A stretch of DNA of 45,381 nucleotides. Origin: Planctomycetota bacterium. GTDB lineage: Bacteria > Planctomycetota > UBA1135 > GCA-002686595. Below are positions 18,430 through 27,129 of this stretch, in pieces. Location: positions 1-45,381 of the forward strand of contig JAKVCD010000030.1 in assembly GCA_022446815.1 (NCBI GenBank). The letters are read 5' to 3'. The stretch's first letter is position 1; each line of letters starts with the position of its first letter. The translations under genes and the position numbers were made by a program. The notes under the pieces were generated by a model, which was given only the letters and a program-made list of their open reading frames with translations, had not been told where the DNA came from and made no database searches.

Positions 18430-19221
18430 ATGATCTCCTCACTGCTAACGCTCCTTCCCCTCGCCTTTCCCGCCGAGGCCGCGGCGCTCAGCCTGCCCCG
18501 CGTCGCCGCTGCACAAGACGAAGAGGTCGTGGATAAGCGCCCTGAGGTCAAGGCACTCACAGAACAGCTCCTCGCCCACACAAAGAAGCGCGGCGCAGAG
18601 GACGCCCAAGCGGGCCGGATCGTTGAGCGCCTAGTGACCGAGTTCAAGCGCTCTGGCCCCAGCGATAAGAAGCTCATCGTGAACGAGGTCACGCGTGCTA
18701 TGCGGGTGAGGCGGCCCTTCTCACGAGAGGGCGCGAGACAACGAGAGCTCTTCCTCGTCGGCGCAAGCGCGCTAAGCAAGATGGGCCCCGAGTCCGTCTC
18801 CTCCCTCATACGGCTCGTCACCGACAAGAACCACAAAGAGGACTATGAGGTTCGCTGCGCGATCATCGCTGGGCTTGGCGAGACAAAAGACGAGAAGGGC
18901 GTGAAGACTCTCACGAAGGAGCTCGACGAGTTCAACGCGCAGGTCCAAGCCGCCGCGGCTGAGGCTCTTGGCCAGTTCACGAACCTTGACCACAAGAAGC
19001 GCAAGGCCATCTTTGAAGATCTCCTCAAGCTGCTCATGAGCGCGCAAGCCGAGCACCAGTCAGATCCCACCGGGATGACCAGCGCAGACCGCTGGCGGAG
19101 GATTCAAGGTCCTTGCCAACGCAGCATGGAGAAGCTCTCTGGCACGAACGCAGGGAGCCCCAACAACTGGCAGCGCTGGTGGAACAAGAACAAGAAGCGC
19201 AATTGGGACAAGGAGAGTTGA
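18430..19221 (+). CDS. Secreted HEAT-repeat protein
   Basis: A 263-residue protein with a hydrophobic start (MISSLLTLLPLAFPAEAAAL). It has at least three helical repeats of HEAT type: ALSKMGPESVSSLIRLV, EVRCAIIAGLGETKDEKGVK and VQAAAAEALGQFTNLDHKKR. The C-terminus is basic and tryptophan-rich (NNWQRWWNKNKKRNWDKES). HEAT repeats make superhelical protein-binding surfaces, and no enzymatic motif is visible. Its stop overlaps the next gene's TTG start (TTGA). It shares the repeat type with the paralogue pair at 12897-16036, but I see no thioredoxin-like domain here. Confidence 0.75.
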   Translation: MISSLLTLLPLAFPAEAAALSLPRVAAAQDEEVVDKRPEVKALTEQLLAHTKKRGAEDAQAGRIVERLVTEFKRSGPSDKKLIVNEVTRAMRVRRPFSREGARQRELFLVGASALSKMGPESVSSLIRLVTDKNHKEDYEVRCAIIAGLGETKDEKGVKTLTKELDEFNAQVQAAAAEALGQFTNLDHKKRKAIFEDLLKLLMSAQAEHQSDPTGMTSADRWRRIQGPCQRSMEKLSGTNAGSPNNWQRWWNKNKKRNWDKES

Positions 19222-19703
19222 ACAACGAGGAGCGCCCCGTCCTGGCCCGCCTGCGCGCGTGGCTGACGGAAGATGGGGTCCCCTACCGAGAGGTACAGCA
19301 CGGCCCGACCCGTACCTCGGAGGAGAGCGCCGCTGCGCGCGGCGAGCCGCTCTCTAACGGCGGGAAGGCTCTCCTCCTCAAGGTTGATGACGACTTCGGT
19401 CTCTTCGTCCTCCCCGCGGACAAGCGCCTCAACTCTCGCGCGATTCGCGACGAGCTGGGCGCGAGGAGGACCCGCTTCGCATCCGCTGAAGAGCTCATGG
19501 AACTCACGAGCCTCGTCCCTGGGAGCGTGCCCCCCTTCGGACGGCCACTCCTCCCCTTCCCGCTCCACTTGGACGCCCAGATCCCTCAGAACGAGCGCAT
19601 CGCCTTCAACGCCGGCTCCCTTGAGCACTCCTTCCTCATGTCTGTAGAGGATTACCTCCGGGCCGCGCAGCCTGCGATGATCTTCTCTTTCGCCTCTGAG
19701 TGA
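19218..19703 (+). CDS. YbaK/ProX-type aminoacyl-tRNA deacylase-like protein
   Basis: I start the gene at TTG 19218, which overlaps the stop of the HEAT gene, because the same frame upstream only shadows that gene. AAGGAG lies too close to be ideal, so the start is uncertain. The 161 residues fit the YbaK/ProX editing domain: VPYREVQHGPTRTSEESAAA at the start, KALLLKVDDDFGLFVLPADK with the conserved lysine, then a GSVPPFG loop. The family hydrolyses mischarged aminoacyl-tRNA in trans. The C-terminal half (FNAGSLEHSFLMSVEDYLRA) is consistent with this fold. Substrate specificity cannot be inferred. Confidence 0.75.
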   Translation: MNNEERPVLARLRAWLTEDGVPYREVQHGPTRTSEESAAARGEPLSNGGKALLLKVDDDFGLFVLPADKRLNSRAIRDELGARRTRFASAEELMELTSLVPGSVPPFGRPLLPFPLHLDAQIPQNERIAFNAGSLEHSFLMSVEDYLRAAQPAMIFSFASE

Positions 19704-19779
19704 GCCCCACAGGGGCAGCCGCAGACTCTCCCGACCTCGCCACTGAATGCGGCGTATCCTTGAGGTGCAGTCTGCGACC

Positions 19780-21069
19780 ATGCTGAACGCCCTCCTCATC
19801 CTCCCCCTAGCTCTCTCAGCGCCCTTGAGCTGCGACCCTGAGAGCGTGTTCCGGGATCTCACCCTGGAGCAGGCTGTAGAGGCGGCGTCCGCTGAGAAGA
19901 AGCTCATTGTGCTCGACGCGATGACTACGTGGTGTGCTCCTTGCAGGCAGATGGAGCTCACGACTTGGCGTGACCCCGGGCTCGTGCGCTGGCTCGACGA
20001 GCGCGCCGTATGCATCAAGCTCGACATGGACGTCCACACCGAGGTCAAGCAGCGCTTAGGCATCCGCGGGTACCCCACCCTCGTCGCGTTTCGAGACGGC
20101 GTCGCCTTTGATCAGGTCACGGGCTTTAAGACCGCTGCTGAGGTGCGCGCATGGATCGAAGACCTGCAACACGGGAACGCAGACCTGCGGAGACTGCTGA
20201 AGCGCGTTGAGACCTTCGAGGCGATGCGGATCGAAGACATCAACTTTGAGGACCGGCGCGCTGTGGCTGAGGGGCTGCTGCAGTACTCACAAGATGAGGT
20301 CGTCAGCGGGGAACTGCTCTGGCTCTGGGAGCACATCCCGACTCACGCACCGCTCCTCGCTGCGTGGCGCTGGGACGTCCTTCCGATGGAGATGAAGCCC
20401 CTCGTCGATCGAGTCGAGGCCGTACGCGCCGCCGTCTCTACGAAGCGCCTCGCCCTGCGACCTGTCACGAACAGGCTCCCCTCCGTCACGCACCTGCGTG
20501 ACTGGATCGAGCTCAACTCGATGCTGGGTGATGACGCAGCGACAGCCGTCTTCTGCGGCGCAGCAGTTGAGGTCAAAGCTGGCCGAACGCTCATGAGGAA
20601 GCTCGACCACCGCCTGTTCCCCCTCTTAGTAGAGCAAGGGGACTGGCGCGCAGCAGGCCTCGTCCTGAATGACCCGGTCCACGACGCTCGACAGCAACTG
20701 TCGAGCCTGAGCCAGAGCTCAGAGGAGCTCTCAGCTAGCTCCCAGGTTCGCTCCCTTGATGAGCAGGGTGCTCCTTCTAAAGACCTCTCGCTCCTCGGAG
20801 GCGCTCTTCTTGATCCCGCGGTTGCGCGCGCGTTGCGAATCAGGCGCGCCCTCGAGCGAGAGGTCCGCCAACAGCACGCTCAGCGCTACGCAGCCCTGGT
20901 AGCTAGCGCGAGGGATCACGAGGCAGAGAAGGTCGCGGAGCTCTTGCTTGCCGGCCTTGATGATGAAGCCTCGCGCATCGCGCTGGTCACCCAAGCCATC
21001 GCAGCAGGTGTCTCACAGGAGCACCCTGAGCGCCACGTGCGCTGGCTGGACGAGGCAGTCAAGGACTGA
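19780..21069 (+). CDS. Exported thioredoxin-domain protein with long helical C-terminus
   Basis: The start at ATG 19780 gives a signal peptide (MLNALLILPLALSAPLSC); a longer frame from 19747 does not. The 429-residue protein has a thioredoxin domain at about 30-145 with active site WCAPC (C52 and C55) and the cis-proline loop GIRGYPTLVAF. The remaining 280 residues are mostly helical, without recognised motifs, and may form repeats for partner binding. It probably reduces or isomerises disulfides in the cell envelope. Its stop is 3 bp from that of the convergent symporter gene. Confidence 0.85.
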   Translation: MLNALLILPLALSAPLSCDPESVFRDLTLEQAVEAASAEKKLIVLDAMTTWCAPCRQMELTTWRDPGLVRWLDERAVCIKLDMDVHTEVKQRLGIRGYPTLVAFRDGVAFDQVTGFKTAAEVRAWIEDLQHGNADLRRLLKRVETFEAMRIEDINFEDRRAVAEGLLQYSQDEVVSGELLWLWEHIPTHAPLLAAWRWDVLPMEMKPLVDRVEAVRAAVSTKRLALRPVTNRLPSVTHLRDWIELNSMLGDDAATAVFCGAAVEVKAGRTLMRKLDHRLFPLLVEQGDWRAAGLVLNDPVHDARQQLSSLSQSSEELSASSQVRSLDEQGAPSKDLSLLGGALLDPAVARALRIRRALEREVRQQHAQRYAALVASARDHEAEKVAELLLAGLDDEASRIALVTQAIAAGVSQEHPERHVRWLDEAVKD

Positions 21070-21072
21070 GCG

Positions 21073-22776
21073 TCAGGCCTTGATCTCAGTGCGGGCTCGG
21101 CGCCCGCTGAGCAGGAGCGTCCAGGTGAAGGCGATCGTGCTGCCAAGCGGGACAAACCAAGGCCAAGCCAGCACGCGCACCCCTCCGTCTACGCCGACGC
21201 CTGGCAAGGTGCCCGCGGTGGCGAGCCACCAGGTGAGCCCGAGGCCGATGAGGAGCGCCAGCGCCGCCCCGAAGGTGCGCGAGGCCGCGGTCAGCGCCCA
21301 GGTCCCACAGAGGAGCACACCTGCCACAAGGACGACGTGCTCAGGCGCGACGCCGAGGCGCTCACCCCAAGGTTGATGTGAGGTGACAGCGAACACGGCG
21401 AGGACAGAGAGGGCGGCGGCGTAGGGGAAGCCGCGCCCGTCTGTGCGGAGAGGCAAGAAGGCCAGGAGGAAGCCCGCGAGCAGCGCCCCGCCGGTGTAGC
21501 TCGCCATGGCCAGGGCGAGGTCGAGGATGGAGGCGTAGCTCTCTGCCACAGCGTCGATGGCCACCGCAGCGCAGCCGAGGACCAGGCTCCAGAAGACGAC
21601 CAACGCCCGAGAGCGCTTGAGCGCGCTCGCGGAGTCGCTCGCAGGCTTGAGCAAGCTCTGGGTTGTCTGAGAGAGCGCCGCGACGATTGAGTCCAAGCTT
21701 GAGATCGCCGCGGCGAGAGCGCCCGCGACGATGAGCCCCTTCAAGCCATGCGGAACGACCTCTACGACGAAGATCGGGAAGAGCCTGTCCGCCTTCTCCT
21801 CATAGAGCCCTTGGGCCGCAGCGCTCATCGCGTGCTCTTGATAGTGCGCCCAGAGCGCGACGCCGACGACCGCGACCAAGGCCGTCACGAGGATCGCAGC
21901 ATAGCTCGCCAAGACAGCGCGGCGCGCAGCGCGTACGTCCTGACAGCAGAGCAAGCGCTGCGCGAGGAGCTGATCTGTCCCGTAGAACCCCACCCCACCC
22001 CAGGTCGAGGCGATCACAGCCGCCCACAGCGTGTAAGGGGCCGAGAGGTCGAAGCGCAGGTCGAAGAGTCGCATCTTCCCTGCGCTCCAGCCGGACTCGA
22101 GGACGGCAGCGAGCCCGCCCTCCACGGTCCCGCTCACAGTCCACAGCGCAGCCCCGATCCCGGCAAGAAAGAGGAGGAAGAGCACAGCGTCCGTCCACAC
22201 GACTGTGGCGATCCCGCCCATTAAGGTCCAAGCCATAGCGACTAGCGTGATGACCGCTACAGCGGCTGCGAGCGGCGACGCGCCCGTCTGCAGCGACACC
22301 CACGCGAGCTCTTCCGCGAGCAGAACCTCTAGGACCACCGCGGTGAGATAGACACGCGCAGATTGGCCGAGGATGCCGCCGAGGGCGAAGAGCGCGGTCG
22401 CCGCCCTTCGCACGCCCTCCCCGAGCTTCGCCCCCATGTAGTCATACGGACTGAAGACCTCTCGCTCGTAGTACGCAGGCACGAGGAGCCAGGCGATGAG
22501 ACCGCGCGCGAAGAGAGAGCCGAAGAGCCCTATCTGCAGGTAAGTCCAGTCCCCGCCCTCCCTCGCAACGACAGAGGGCAGGCTGATGAAGGTCACTGCG
22601 CTGATCTCAGTCGCCACGATGGAGGCCGCGACCGCGTACCAAGGCAGCCGACGTCCCCCGAGGAAGAAGTCCCGCAGGCTCTCTTGCCTCCCGGCCGCGC
22701 GGTGCCCGATCCAAGTCGTGATGAGGAGCAGCGCCCCCACGCCCCCCCAGTCCAGCGCGCCGAAGCTCCCGTTCAT
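21073..22776 (-). CDS. Sodium:solute symporter (SSS family)
   Basis: A 567-residue integral membrane protein with about 13-14 hydrophobic segments. SSS hallmarks are RDFFLGGRRLPWYAVAASIV near residue 35, ATEISAVTFISLPS at the discontinuous helix of the sodium site, and GLIVAGALAAAISSLDSIVA at about 350-370. The last of these contains the conserved Ser pair near the second sodium site. It probably imports a sugar or related solute with Na+. It starts inside the stop of the sugar-kinase-like gene (ATGA overlap, 22773-22776), so uptake and phosphorylation of the same sugar is a reasonable inference. Confidence 0.9.
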   Translation of the reverse strand: MNGSFGALDWGGVGALLLITTWIGHRAAGRQESLRDFFLGGRRLPWYAVAASIVATEISAVTFISLPSVVAREGGDWTYLQIGLFGSLFARGLIAWLLVPAYYEREVFSPYDYMGAKLGEGVRRAATALFALGGILGQSARVYLTAVVLEVLLAEELAWVSLQTGASPLAAAVAVITLVAMAWTLMGGIATVVWTDAVLFLLFLAGIGAALWTVSGTVEGGLAAVLESGWSAGKMRLFDLRFDLSAPYTLWAAVIASTWGGVGFYGTDQLLAQRLLCCQDVRAARRAVLASYAAILVTALVAVVGVALWAHYQEHAMSAAAQGLYEEKADRLFPIFVVEVVPHGLKGLIVAGALAAAISSLDSIVAALSQTTQSLLKPASDSASALKRSRALVVFWSLVLGCAAVAIDAVAESYASILDLALAMASYTGGALLAGFLLAFLPLRTDGRGFPYAAALSVLAVFAVTSHQPWGERLGVAPEHVVLVAGVLLCGTWALTAASRTFGAALALLIGLGLTWWLATAGTLPGVGVDGGVRVLAWPWFVPLGSTIAFTWTLLLSGRRARTEIKA

Positions 22777-23732
22777 GTGGTCTCGTTCGTCCCCTTCGCG
22801 ACTGCCCCTGCGAGCGGCGCCGCTCTCAGCGAGGACGCGACGAGCTCAATACCGTCGAGCCCGGCCGCGACGCCTGCTAGGCGCGCCTCATCCAAAGAGT
22901 AAAGCCGCCCTAGGGTCTGGGAGATCACAACGCGCTCGAGCTCGAGGCCCCGAGCTCGGAACCAGCTGTGGGCTCTCTCTACGAGCTGCCCCACCCCACG
23001 ATCCCGCGCGTCCATGAGTGCGAGGGCCTCCTCCCCCGAGCGCCCCTCTGGACACCCCTCCCCCTCTGCAGCGTGCCAGGCGCGGAGCGTTCTGCCTGGA
23101 GCGACGTGGTCTTCAATGGAGGCTCCTTCTGCGGCACGGAGCTCCCAGGCGCGCGGGAGAGGGGGCTCGACCTCATCCAGGGCCCAGCAGCGCCCCTCAA
23201 CAATCAGCGCCTCTCCGACCCCGCTCCCGCCCGCGATGCAGAGGCCGTTCGAGACACCGCGCAGCGATCCGCCCTCTGCGTGGAGCTCTCCCATGGCACA
23301 GGCGACTGAGTCAGGACAGATCGCGTCAAGCGCGTAGACCTCATCCCCGCGCGCAGCGCGCAGCGCGAGCTCTAGGTCTCCGATGAAGGTCGAGCGTCGC
23401 GGGCCGTTCCGCCATGCGACGACGCCGAAGCCGTCCTCTGTCCGGAGGCCTGGCGCGGAGACGAAGCAGGAAAACGGCCCCTCGCCCGCGCAGCTCGTGA
23501 TGAGCTCTGCTAGGCGCGCCAACCTCGCCCCAGCGGCGACCTCCTCCATCGCCGGGATCTCCCCTGGGTAGCGCAGCTGCTCCCTTATGGGCAGCGGAGT
23601 GAAGCCGTCATCCCACTCCAGCTCGCGGAGCTCACCGACAAGGCGCAGCCCGTCCTCCCCCTGCTCGACCCGCGCCGCGCGCGCGCCGCTTCCTCCGACG
23701 TCTAGGCCGATCCATTGCGGGCCATTGCTCAT
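22773..23732 (-). CDS. BadF/BadG-type sugar kinase (N-acetylglucosamine kinase-like)
   Basis: A 319-residue actin-like ATPase-fold protein. It begins with the phosphate-1 loop WIGLDVGGSGARAARVE and has a second glycine-rich loop LCIAGGSGVGEALIVEG and the motif VYALDAICPDSVACAMGEL. This layout fits BadF/BadG and N-acetylhexosamine kinases rather than ROK kinases, since no ROK zinc motif is present. It likely phosphorylates a sugar delivered by the overlapping symporter downstream. The exact substrate is unknown. The gene begins its own leader at 23732, with no start overlap upstream. Confidence 0.75.
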   Translation of the reverse strand: MSNGPQWIGLDVGGSGARAARVEQGEDGLRLVGELRELEWDDGFTPLPIREQLRYPGEIPAMEEVAAGARLARLAELITSCAGEGPFSCFVSAPGLRTEDGFGVVAWRNGPRRSTFIGDLELALRAARGDEVYALDAICPDSVACAMGELHAEGGSLRGVSNGLCIAGGSGVGEALIVEGRCWALDEVEPPLPRAWELRAAEGASIEDHVAPGRTLRAWHAAEGEGCPEGRSGEEALALMDARDRGVGQLVERAHSWFRARGLELERVVISQTLGRLYSLDEARLAGVAAGLDGIELVASSLRAAPLAGAVAKGTNETT

Positions 23733-23768
23733 GCACAGAGGGTAGGCGGGCGCGCGCCGAGGATCACG

Positions 23769-23809
23769 AGCAAACGAGACGAGCCCCGCCGACTCAGGGT
23801 CAGCGGGGC
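23769..23809 (-). terminator. Probable terminator of the peroxiredoxin gene
   Basis: On the minus strand, GCCCCGCTGA (23809-23800) pairs over 10 bp (one G-U) with TCGGCGGGGC (23792-23783) around a 7-base loop, followed by TCGTCTCGTTTG. The T-rich tract is weak, but the stem is strong and lies 23 bp after the stop codon. Confidence 0.6.
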
Positions 23810-23832
23810 GCGGCCGTGGTCTAGAGCGCTCG

Positions 23833-24432
23833 CTAGAGGCTCTCAGCGTGGTCAGTGAGGTACTGCTTCACGCCGTCGTCGCTCGGGGTCATGCCGGCCT
23901 TGCCAGCAGCCCAGCCCGCGGGGCAAACCTCACCGTGCTCCTTGAAGAACTGCACGCCGTCGATGGCGCGCAGGAGCTCGTCGATGTCACGACCGAGGGG
24001 CAGGTTGTTCACCAGCGCGTGCCAGCAAACCCCGTCCGGGTCGATGAGGAAGGTGCCGCGTGCAGCGAAGCCTGAGTCAGCGTGGACTACGTCGTAGTCC
24101 TCAGCCATCTGCTTCGTCGTGTCAGCGATGAGGGGGTACTTGACCGGACCGATGCCGCCTTCGTTGATGGCGGTCTCGCGCCAACGCGCGTGGGTCTCTG
24201 CGTCATCCATGGAAACGCCCAAAACTTGGACGCCTCGCTTTTCGAACTCACCGATGCGGTGGTCGAAAGCGATGAGCTCAGACGGTCAGACGAAGGTGAA
24301 GTCCTTCGGATAGAAGAAGAGCGCCACGTACTGACCTGCATAGTCAGACAGGCTCACGTCCTGGGTGCTGCCGTCAGGCATCACCGCGGGGGCCGTGAAG
24401 GCGGGCGCCGCCTTGCCGATGAAGTTAGTCAT
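23833..24432 (-). CDS. Selenocysteine-containing 2-Cys-type peroxiredoxin (UGA at the peroxidatic residue)
   Basis: Read through one in-frame UGA (24288-24286), the ORF encodes a full 199-residue AhpC/Prx1 peroxiredoxin. Residues 40-56 read [17 protein letters not shown]. The family motif PxxxTxxC gives P42, T46 and, at the catalytic position, U49 encoded by TGA. The catalytic arginine is R125 (AARGTFLID) and the resolving cysteine is C170 (GEVCPAGW). No other stop or frame break exists. Bases 24270-24237, 15 nt after the UGA, can fold into a hairpin suited to a bacterial SECIS. The enzyme would reduce hydrogen peroxide or organic hydroperoxides in the cytoplasm, with the selenol giving high reactivity. 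I chose ATG 24432 by alignment to family length; no strong Shine-Dalgarno is seen. A sequencing error or nonsense mutation of a Cys codon is the alternative. Confidence 0.85.
24237..24270 (-). promoter_or_regulatory. Candidate bacterial SECIS hairpin in the peroxiredoxin mRNA
   Basis: Downstream of the UGA, GCTTTCGA (24270-24263) pairs with TCGAAAAGC (24245-24237) with one bulged A. After a small internal loop, CACC (24261-24258) pairs with GGTG (24252-24249), leaving a GCATC loop, or a CAT loop if the next G-C forms. The apical loop lies about 28 nt from the UGA and begins with G, which fits my recollection of the bacterial consensus. It is within coding sequence, as bacterial SECIS elements are. 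Confidence 0.6.
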
Positions 24433-24591
24433 GGGAGGAAGAGTTTCCGTGTTCGTTGTGATTCGAGTGTGCCCCTGGACATGACTCAGCACGCCAGAGG
24501 AGCGGACAGGATACAGACCCTTAGGCCTCCCGTGAACGGTAGATTCCTGGTCTCCTAGGGATCAGGCGCGACTTTGGACCGGCTCCTCCCC

Positions 24592-27129
24592 CTAAGGGCA
24601 GAAGACGACCTCTAGCCCGTCTGAGAGGTTGAAGCCCGGGGTGCCCCCCGCGGGATCCCGATACCAGAACTGAAAGTTCCAGGTCGAGTCAGGGGTGAGG
24701 ACATCGGCAGGGGCGCTCGTGAAGTCGAGCGTGTATGAGGCGTCCCCGAAGAAGTCAGCTTGGAGTACGGGCAGGCGACGAGTCTGTCCACCGACGCAGC
24801 GGATGCCGTTTCCGAAAGAGGCAGAGGCCTGGTTCGGGCCGAAGTAGAAGATCCCGAACTGTCCAGGGACGGCTCCGGAGCAGCTCAACGAGAAGTTGTT
24901 GCTCGAGATGCTGCTCTGGTTGTTGCTGGTGATCGAAGCTCCGCCGCCGACGGAGTTCGGGGAGATGACGCAGTAGTTAGACCCCCCGCAGTTCTGGCAG
25001 ACAAGGTCGACGACCTCAAGGTCGTCGATCGCGGCCTCCACGATCGAGCCATCATTGAGGTCGCTGGCTCGGAAGCGCATGCGCACGTCGCTGCTGAGGC
25101 TCACATAGTCAGAGACCTTCAGCGTGTTCTGGAACCAGCCACCGCTGGACTCCCCGCTTTCAGGGCCAACGATCTCAACCAAGGTCCAAGTGCCCCCGCC
25201 GTTCCCCGAGATATGCACCTCGAAGATGTCTGCGTTGGGGCTCGCCCCCGTGTCGTTTGAGTACCAGCGCCAGTAGCTGATGATGGGGTCAACCGCTCCA
25301 GAGAGGTCCATCGCAGGTGAGACCAGCGAGGTGAAGCCTCCATCGACGTCGTTCTCGCCGAGGCTGCCGCCGCTCGAGCCCTGACCCGTGAACCAGCAGC
25401 TCGTCCCCGAGAGGCTGTAGTCATCTTCAGGCTGTGCCTCCGTCCCGATCGGGTTGCCACGAGTCCACTGCCCTGTCGTGGCTGTGTCGCCGCTCAGGCC
25501 GCCTGTCCAACCGTCGGCGGACTCCATGTTGAATGAGGTGAGCAGCGCGTCACCCTCAGCGACGATCGTCGTGAAGGGAGTCCCGTTCTGGCTCGCCCAA
25601 ACCACGCCAGCGCTGTCCTCAACGCTCACGAACCACTCAGCGCTCACGCCGCAGGGTAGCGGCGGGATGTTTGCGAGGTAGGCGCCGTTACCCAAGTTAT
25701 TCAGGGGCGCGGTCTGCCATCCAGAGCCTGCGTCGTAGTTCAAGGTCTCAGAACCAGCTGCGAGCGATCCCGCCCCCGTCTCGGTCAGGTTCACATTGAT
25801 CGTCACGCCAGCGGGATCAAGGTACTCCGGGAGTCCGCTTGGAAACTCAAAGGCCACCGGAGGTTGCGCGAAGCGCCAGACAAAGAGTCCGCTCTCGATG
25901 TCAGATCCGATGACTGTCCCGCTCGAGAAGTAAGGGAAGACGTTCCAAAGCCCGTTGAACGTCGCGCTGTCGTTTGTCGGGAAGGTGTCAAAGTAGGCCA
26001 CCTCGGGGGGGTTGGTGGCGCTCTGGTTCAAGTCGAAGATGCGCAGGCCGCTGCGGTAGTTCGCTTGGTAGCAGTAGCCGTTCTTCGTGTAGAGGTTGTG
26101 TCCGACGGCGATGTTGCCGTTGGTGAAGGTCGTCTGCTCGAAGGCGTTAGTAAGGTTGGAGACGTTGATCACCTTCGTCGTCGTCGGCAGCGGCCCCTCG
26201 TCGAGCTCGTCCCCGAGGTAAAAGTACTGCCTATCCTCAGAGAGCCAGCCCTGGTGCGAGTAGGCAGGGTTCGAGTAGAAGACCCTGTCCAGCTCGATGA
26301 TGTTGTTCGGATCGGTGACATCCAAGATGTCGAGTCCCGTCTGCGTCTGTCCGCCGTTGTAGCCGCTGCAGCAGAAGGCGATCTCACGGCCAGCATACGG
26401 CCCGCTGGTGTAGTTCACGATCTGCGCGTCATGCACATAGCGCTCGCTCCAGGCCCCGATGTAGGCGGGGTTGGAGGGGTTGGAGAGGCTGTAGATCCGG
26501 AGACCGTTGCTGGTCCCGCCGCAGCGGTAGAGCCTGCCAGAGTCTGTGTTGATGGCGACGTTGTGAGTCGTTGAGGTGCTCCCGCTAGGAGCGGTCGTCG
26601 CGCCGAGGTAGTTCACGACTCCGTTGTCGATGTTCGACATGTCGTAGGTGTGGATCCCCCCGCCGCCCTCACTCACGCTGTAGGCGTGGTCTTGGTAGAC
26701 CTTGATGTCATGCCAAAGGCTCGTGGGCTCATTGAAGGTCGCGATGATCGAAGGGTTCGATGGGTTTGTGATCTCTACGAAGGAGGTCGCGTTCGACATC
26801 GTAATGAGCGCGTACTCACGTCCCGAGGGAGAGGTGTAGCCCCAGCAGTCGGCCCCCGTGCTCGCACCCGTCCCGAACTGATTCAGAGGGATCCAAGACA
26901 TGAGCTGCACGTCTTGCGAGTCGAAGCCCAAGGCGCTCTCCATAGCCCCGCTCCCCCCGCTGCCGCCAGCCTGAATATGCGCCACAACATTTCGACGCCA
27001 TATCGGCCCCTGAGTGGGCGCCACACGACCTACCCGCTTCGGATCGTCATCGTGGGCCGAGAGCGGTCCGGTGACTGCTGTAAGAACGATGAGGCTGAGG
27101 AGCAGCTGGATACGCACGGTTTTCTGCAT
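24592..27129 (-). CDS. Secreted choice-of-anchor B family protein with planctomycete C-terminal module
   Basis: I use ATG 27129, which begins a signal peptide (MQKTVRIQLLLSLIVLTAVT); the upstream GTG is less likely. The 845-residue protein has an N-terminal choice-of-anchor B region, residues about 70-460. Its LVIVD-like repeats read LWHDIKVYQDHAYSVSEGGG, GLRIYSLSNPSNPAYIGAW and HDAQIVNYTSGPYAGREIAF. A beta-sandwich region follows (about 540-720, MAM/laminin-like with FTGQGSSGGSLGENDVDGG). The last 130 residues (NYCVISPNSVGGG, QFGIFYFGPNQ, FQFWYRDPAGG) form a module that I associate with many secreted planctomycete proteins. It is likely surface-exposed. Function unknown. Confidence 0.85.
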   Translation of the reverse strand: MQKTVRIQLLLSLIVLTAVTGPLSAHDDDPKRVGRVAPTQGPIWRRNVVAHIQAGGSGGSGAMESALGFDSQDVQLMSWIPLNQFGTGASTGADCWGYTSPSGREYALITMSNATSFVEITNPSNPSIIATFNEPTSLWHDIKVYQDHAYSVSEGGGGIHTYDMSNIDNGVVNYLGATTAPSGSTSTTHNVAINTDSGRLYRCGGTSNGLRIYSLSNPSNPAYIGAWSERYVHDAQIVNYTSGPYAGREIAFCCSGYNGGQTQTGLDILDVTDPNNIIELDRVFYSNPAYSHQGWLSEDRQYFYLGDELDEGPLPTTTKVINVSNLTNAFEQTTFTNGNIAVGHNLYTKNGYCYQANYRSGLRIFDLNQSATNPPEVAYFDTFPTNDSATFNGLWNVFPYFSSGTVIGSDIESGLFVWRFAQPPVAFEFPSGLPEYLDPAGVTINVNLTETGAGSLAAGSETLNYDAGSGWQTAPLNNLGNGAYLANIPPLPCGVSAEWFVSVEDSAGVVWASQNGTPFTTIVAEGDALLTSFNMESADGWTGGLSGDTATTGQWTRGNPIGTEAQPEDDYSLSGTSCWFTGQGSSGGSLGENDVDGGFTSLVSPAMDLSGAVDPIISYWRWYSNDTGASPNADIFEVHISGNGGGTWTLVEIVGPESGESSGGWFQNTLKVSDYVSLSSDVRMRFRASDLNDGSIVEAAIDDLEVVDLVCQNCGGSNYCVISPNSVGGGASITSNNQSSISSNNFSLSCSGAVPGQFGIFYFGPNQASASFGNGIRCVGGQTRRLPVLQADFFGDASYTLDFTSAPADVLTPDSTWNFQFWYRDPAGGTPGFNLSDGLEVVFCP

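Noticed and set aside
19104..20078. Minus-strand ORF of 324 codons
   Set aside because: It crosses the YbaK-like and thioredoxin genes antisense, with no recognisable motif.
23833..24432. Peroxiredoxin as a pseudogene or frameshifted pair of genes
   Set aside because: The frame is the same on both sides of the TGA, and no residue is lost; the stop replaces only the catalytic cysteine, which favours selenocysteine.
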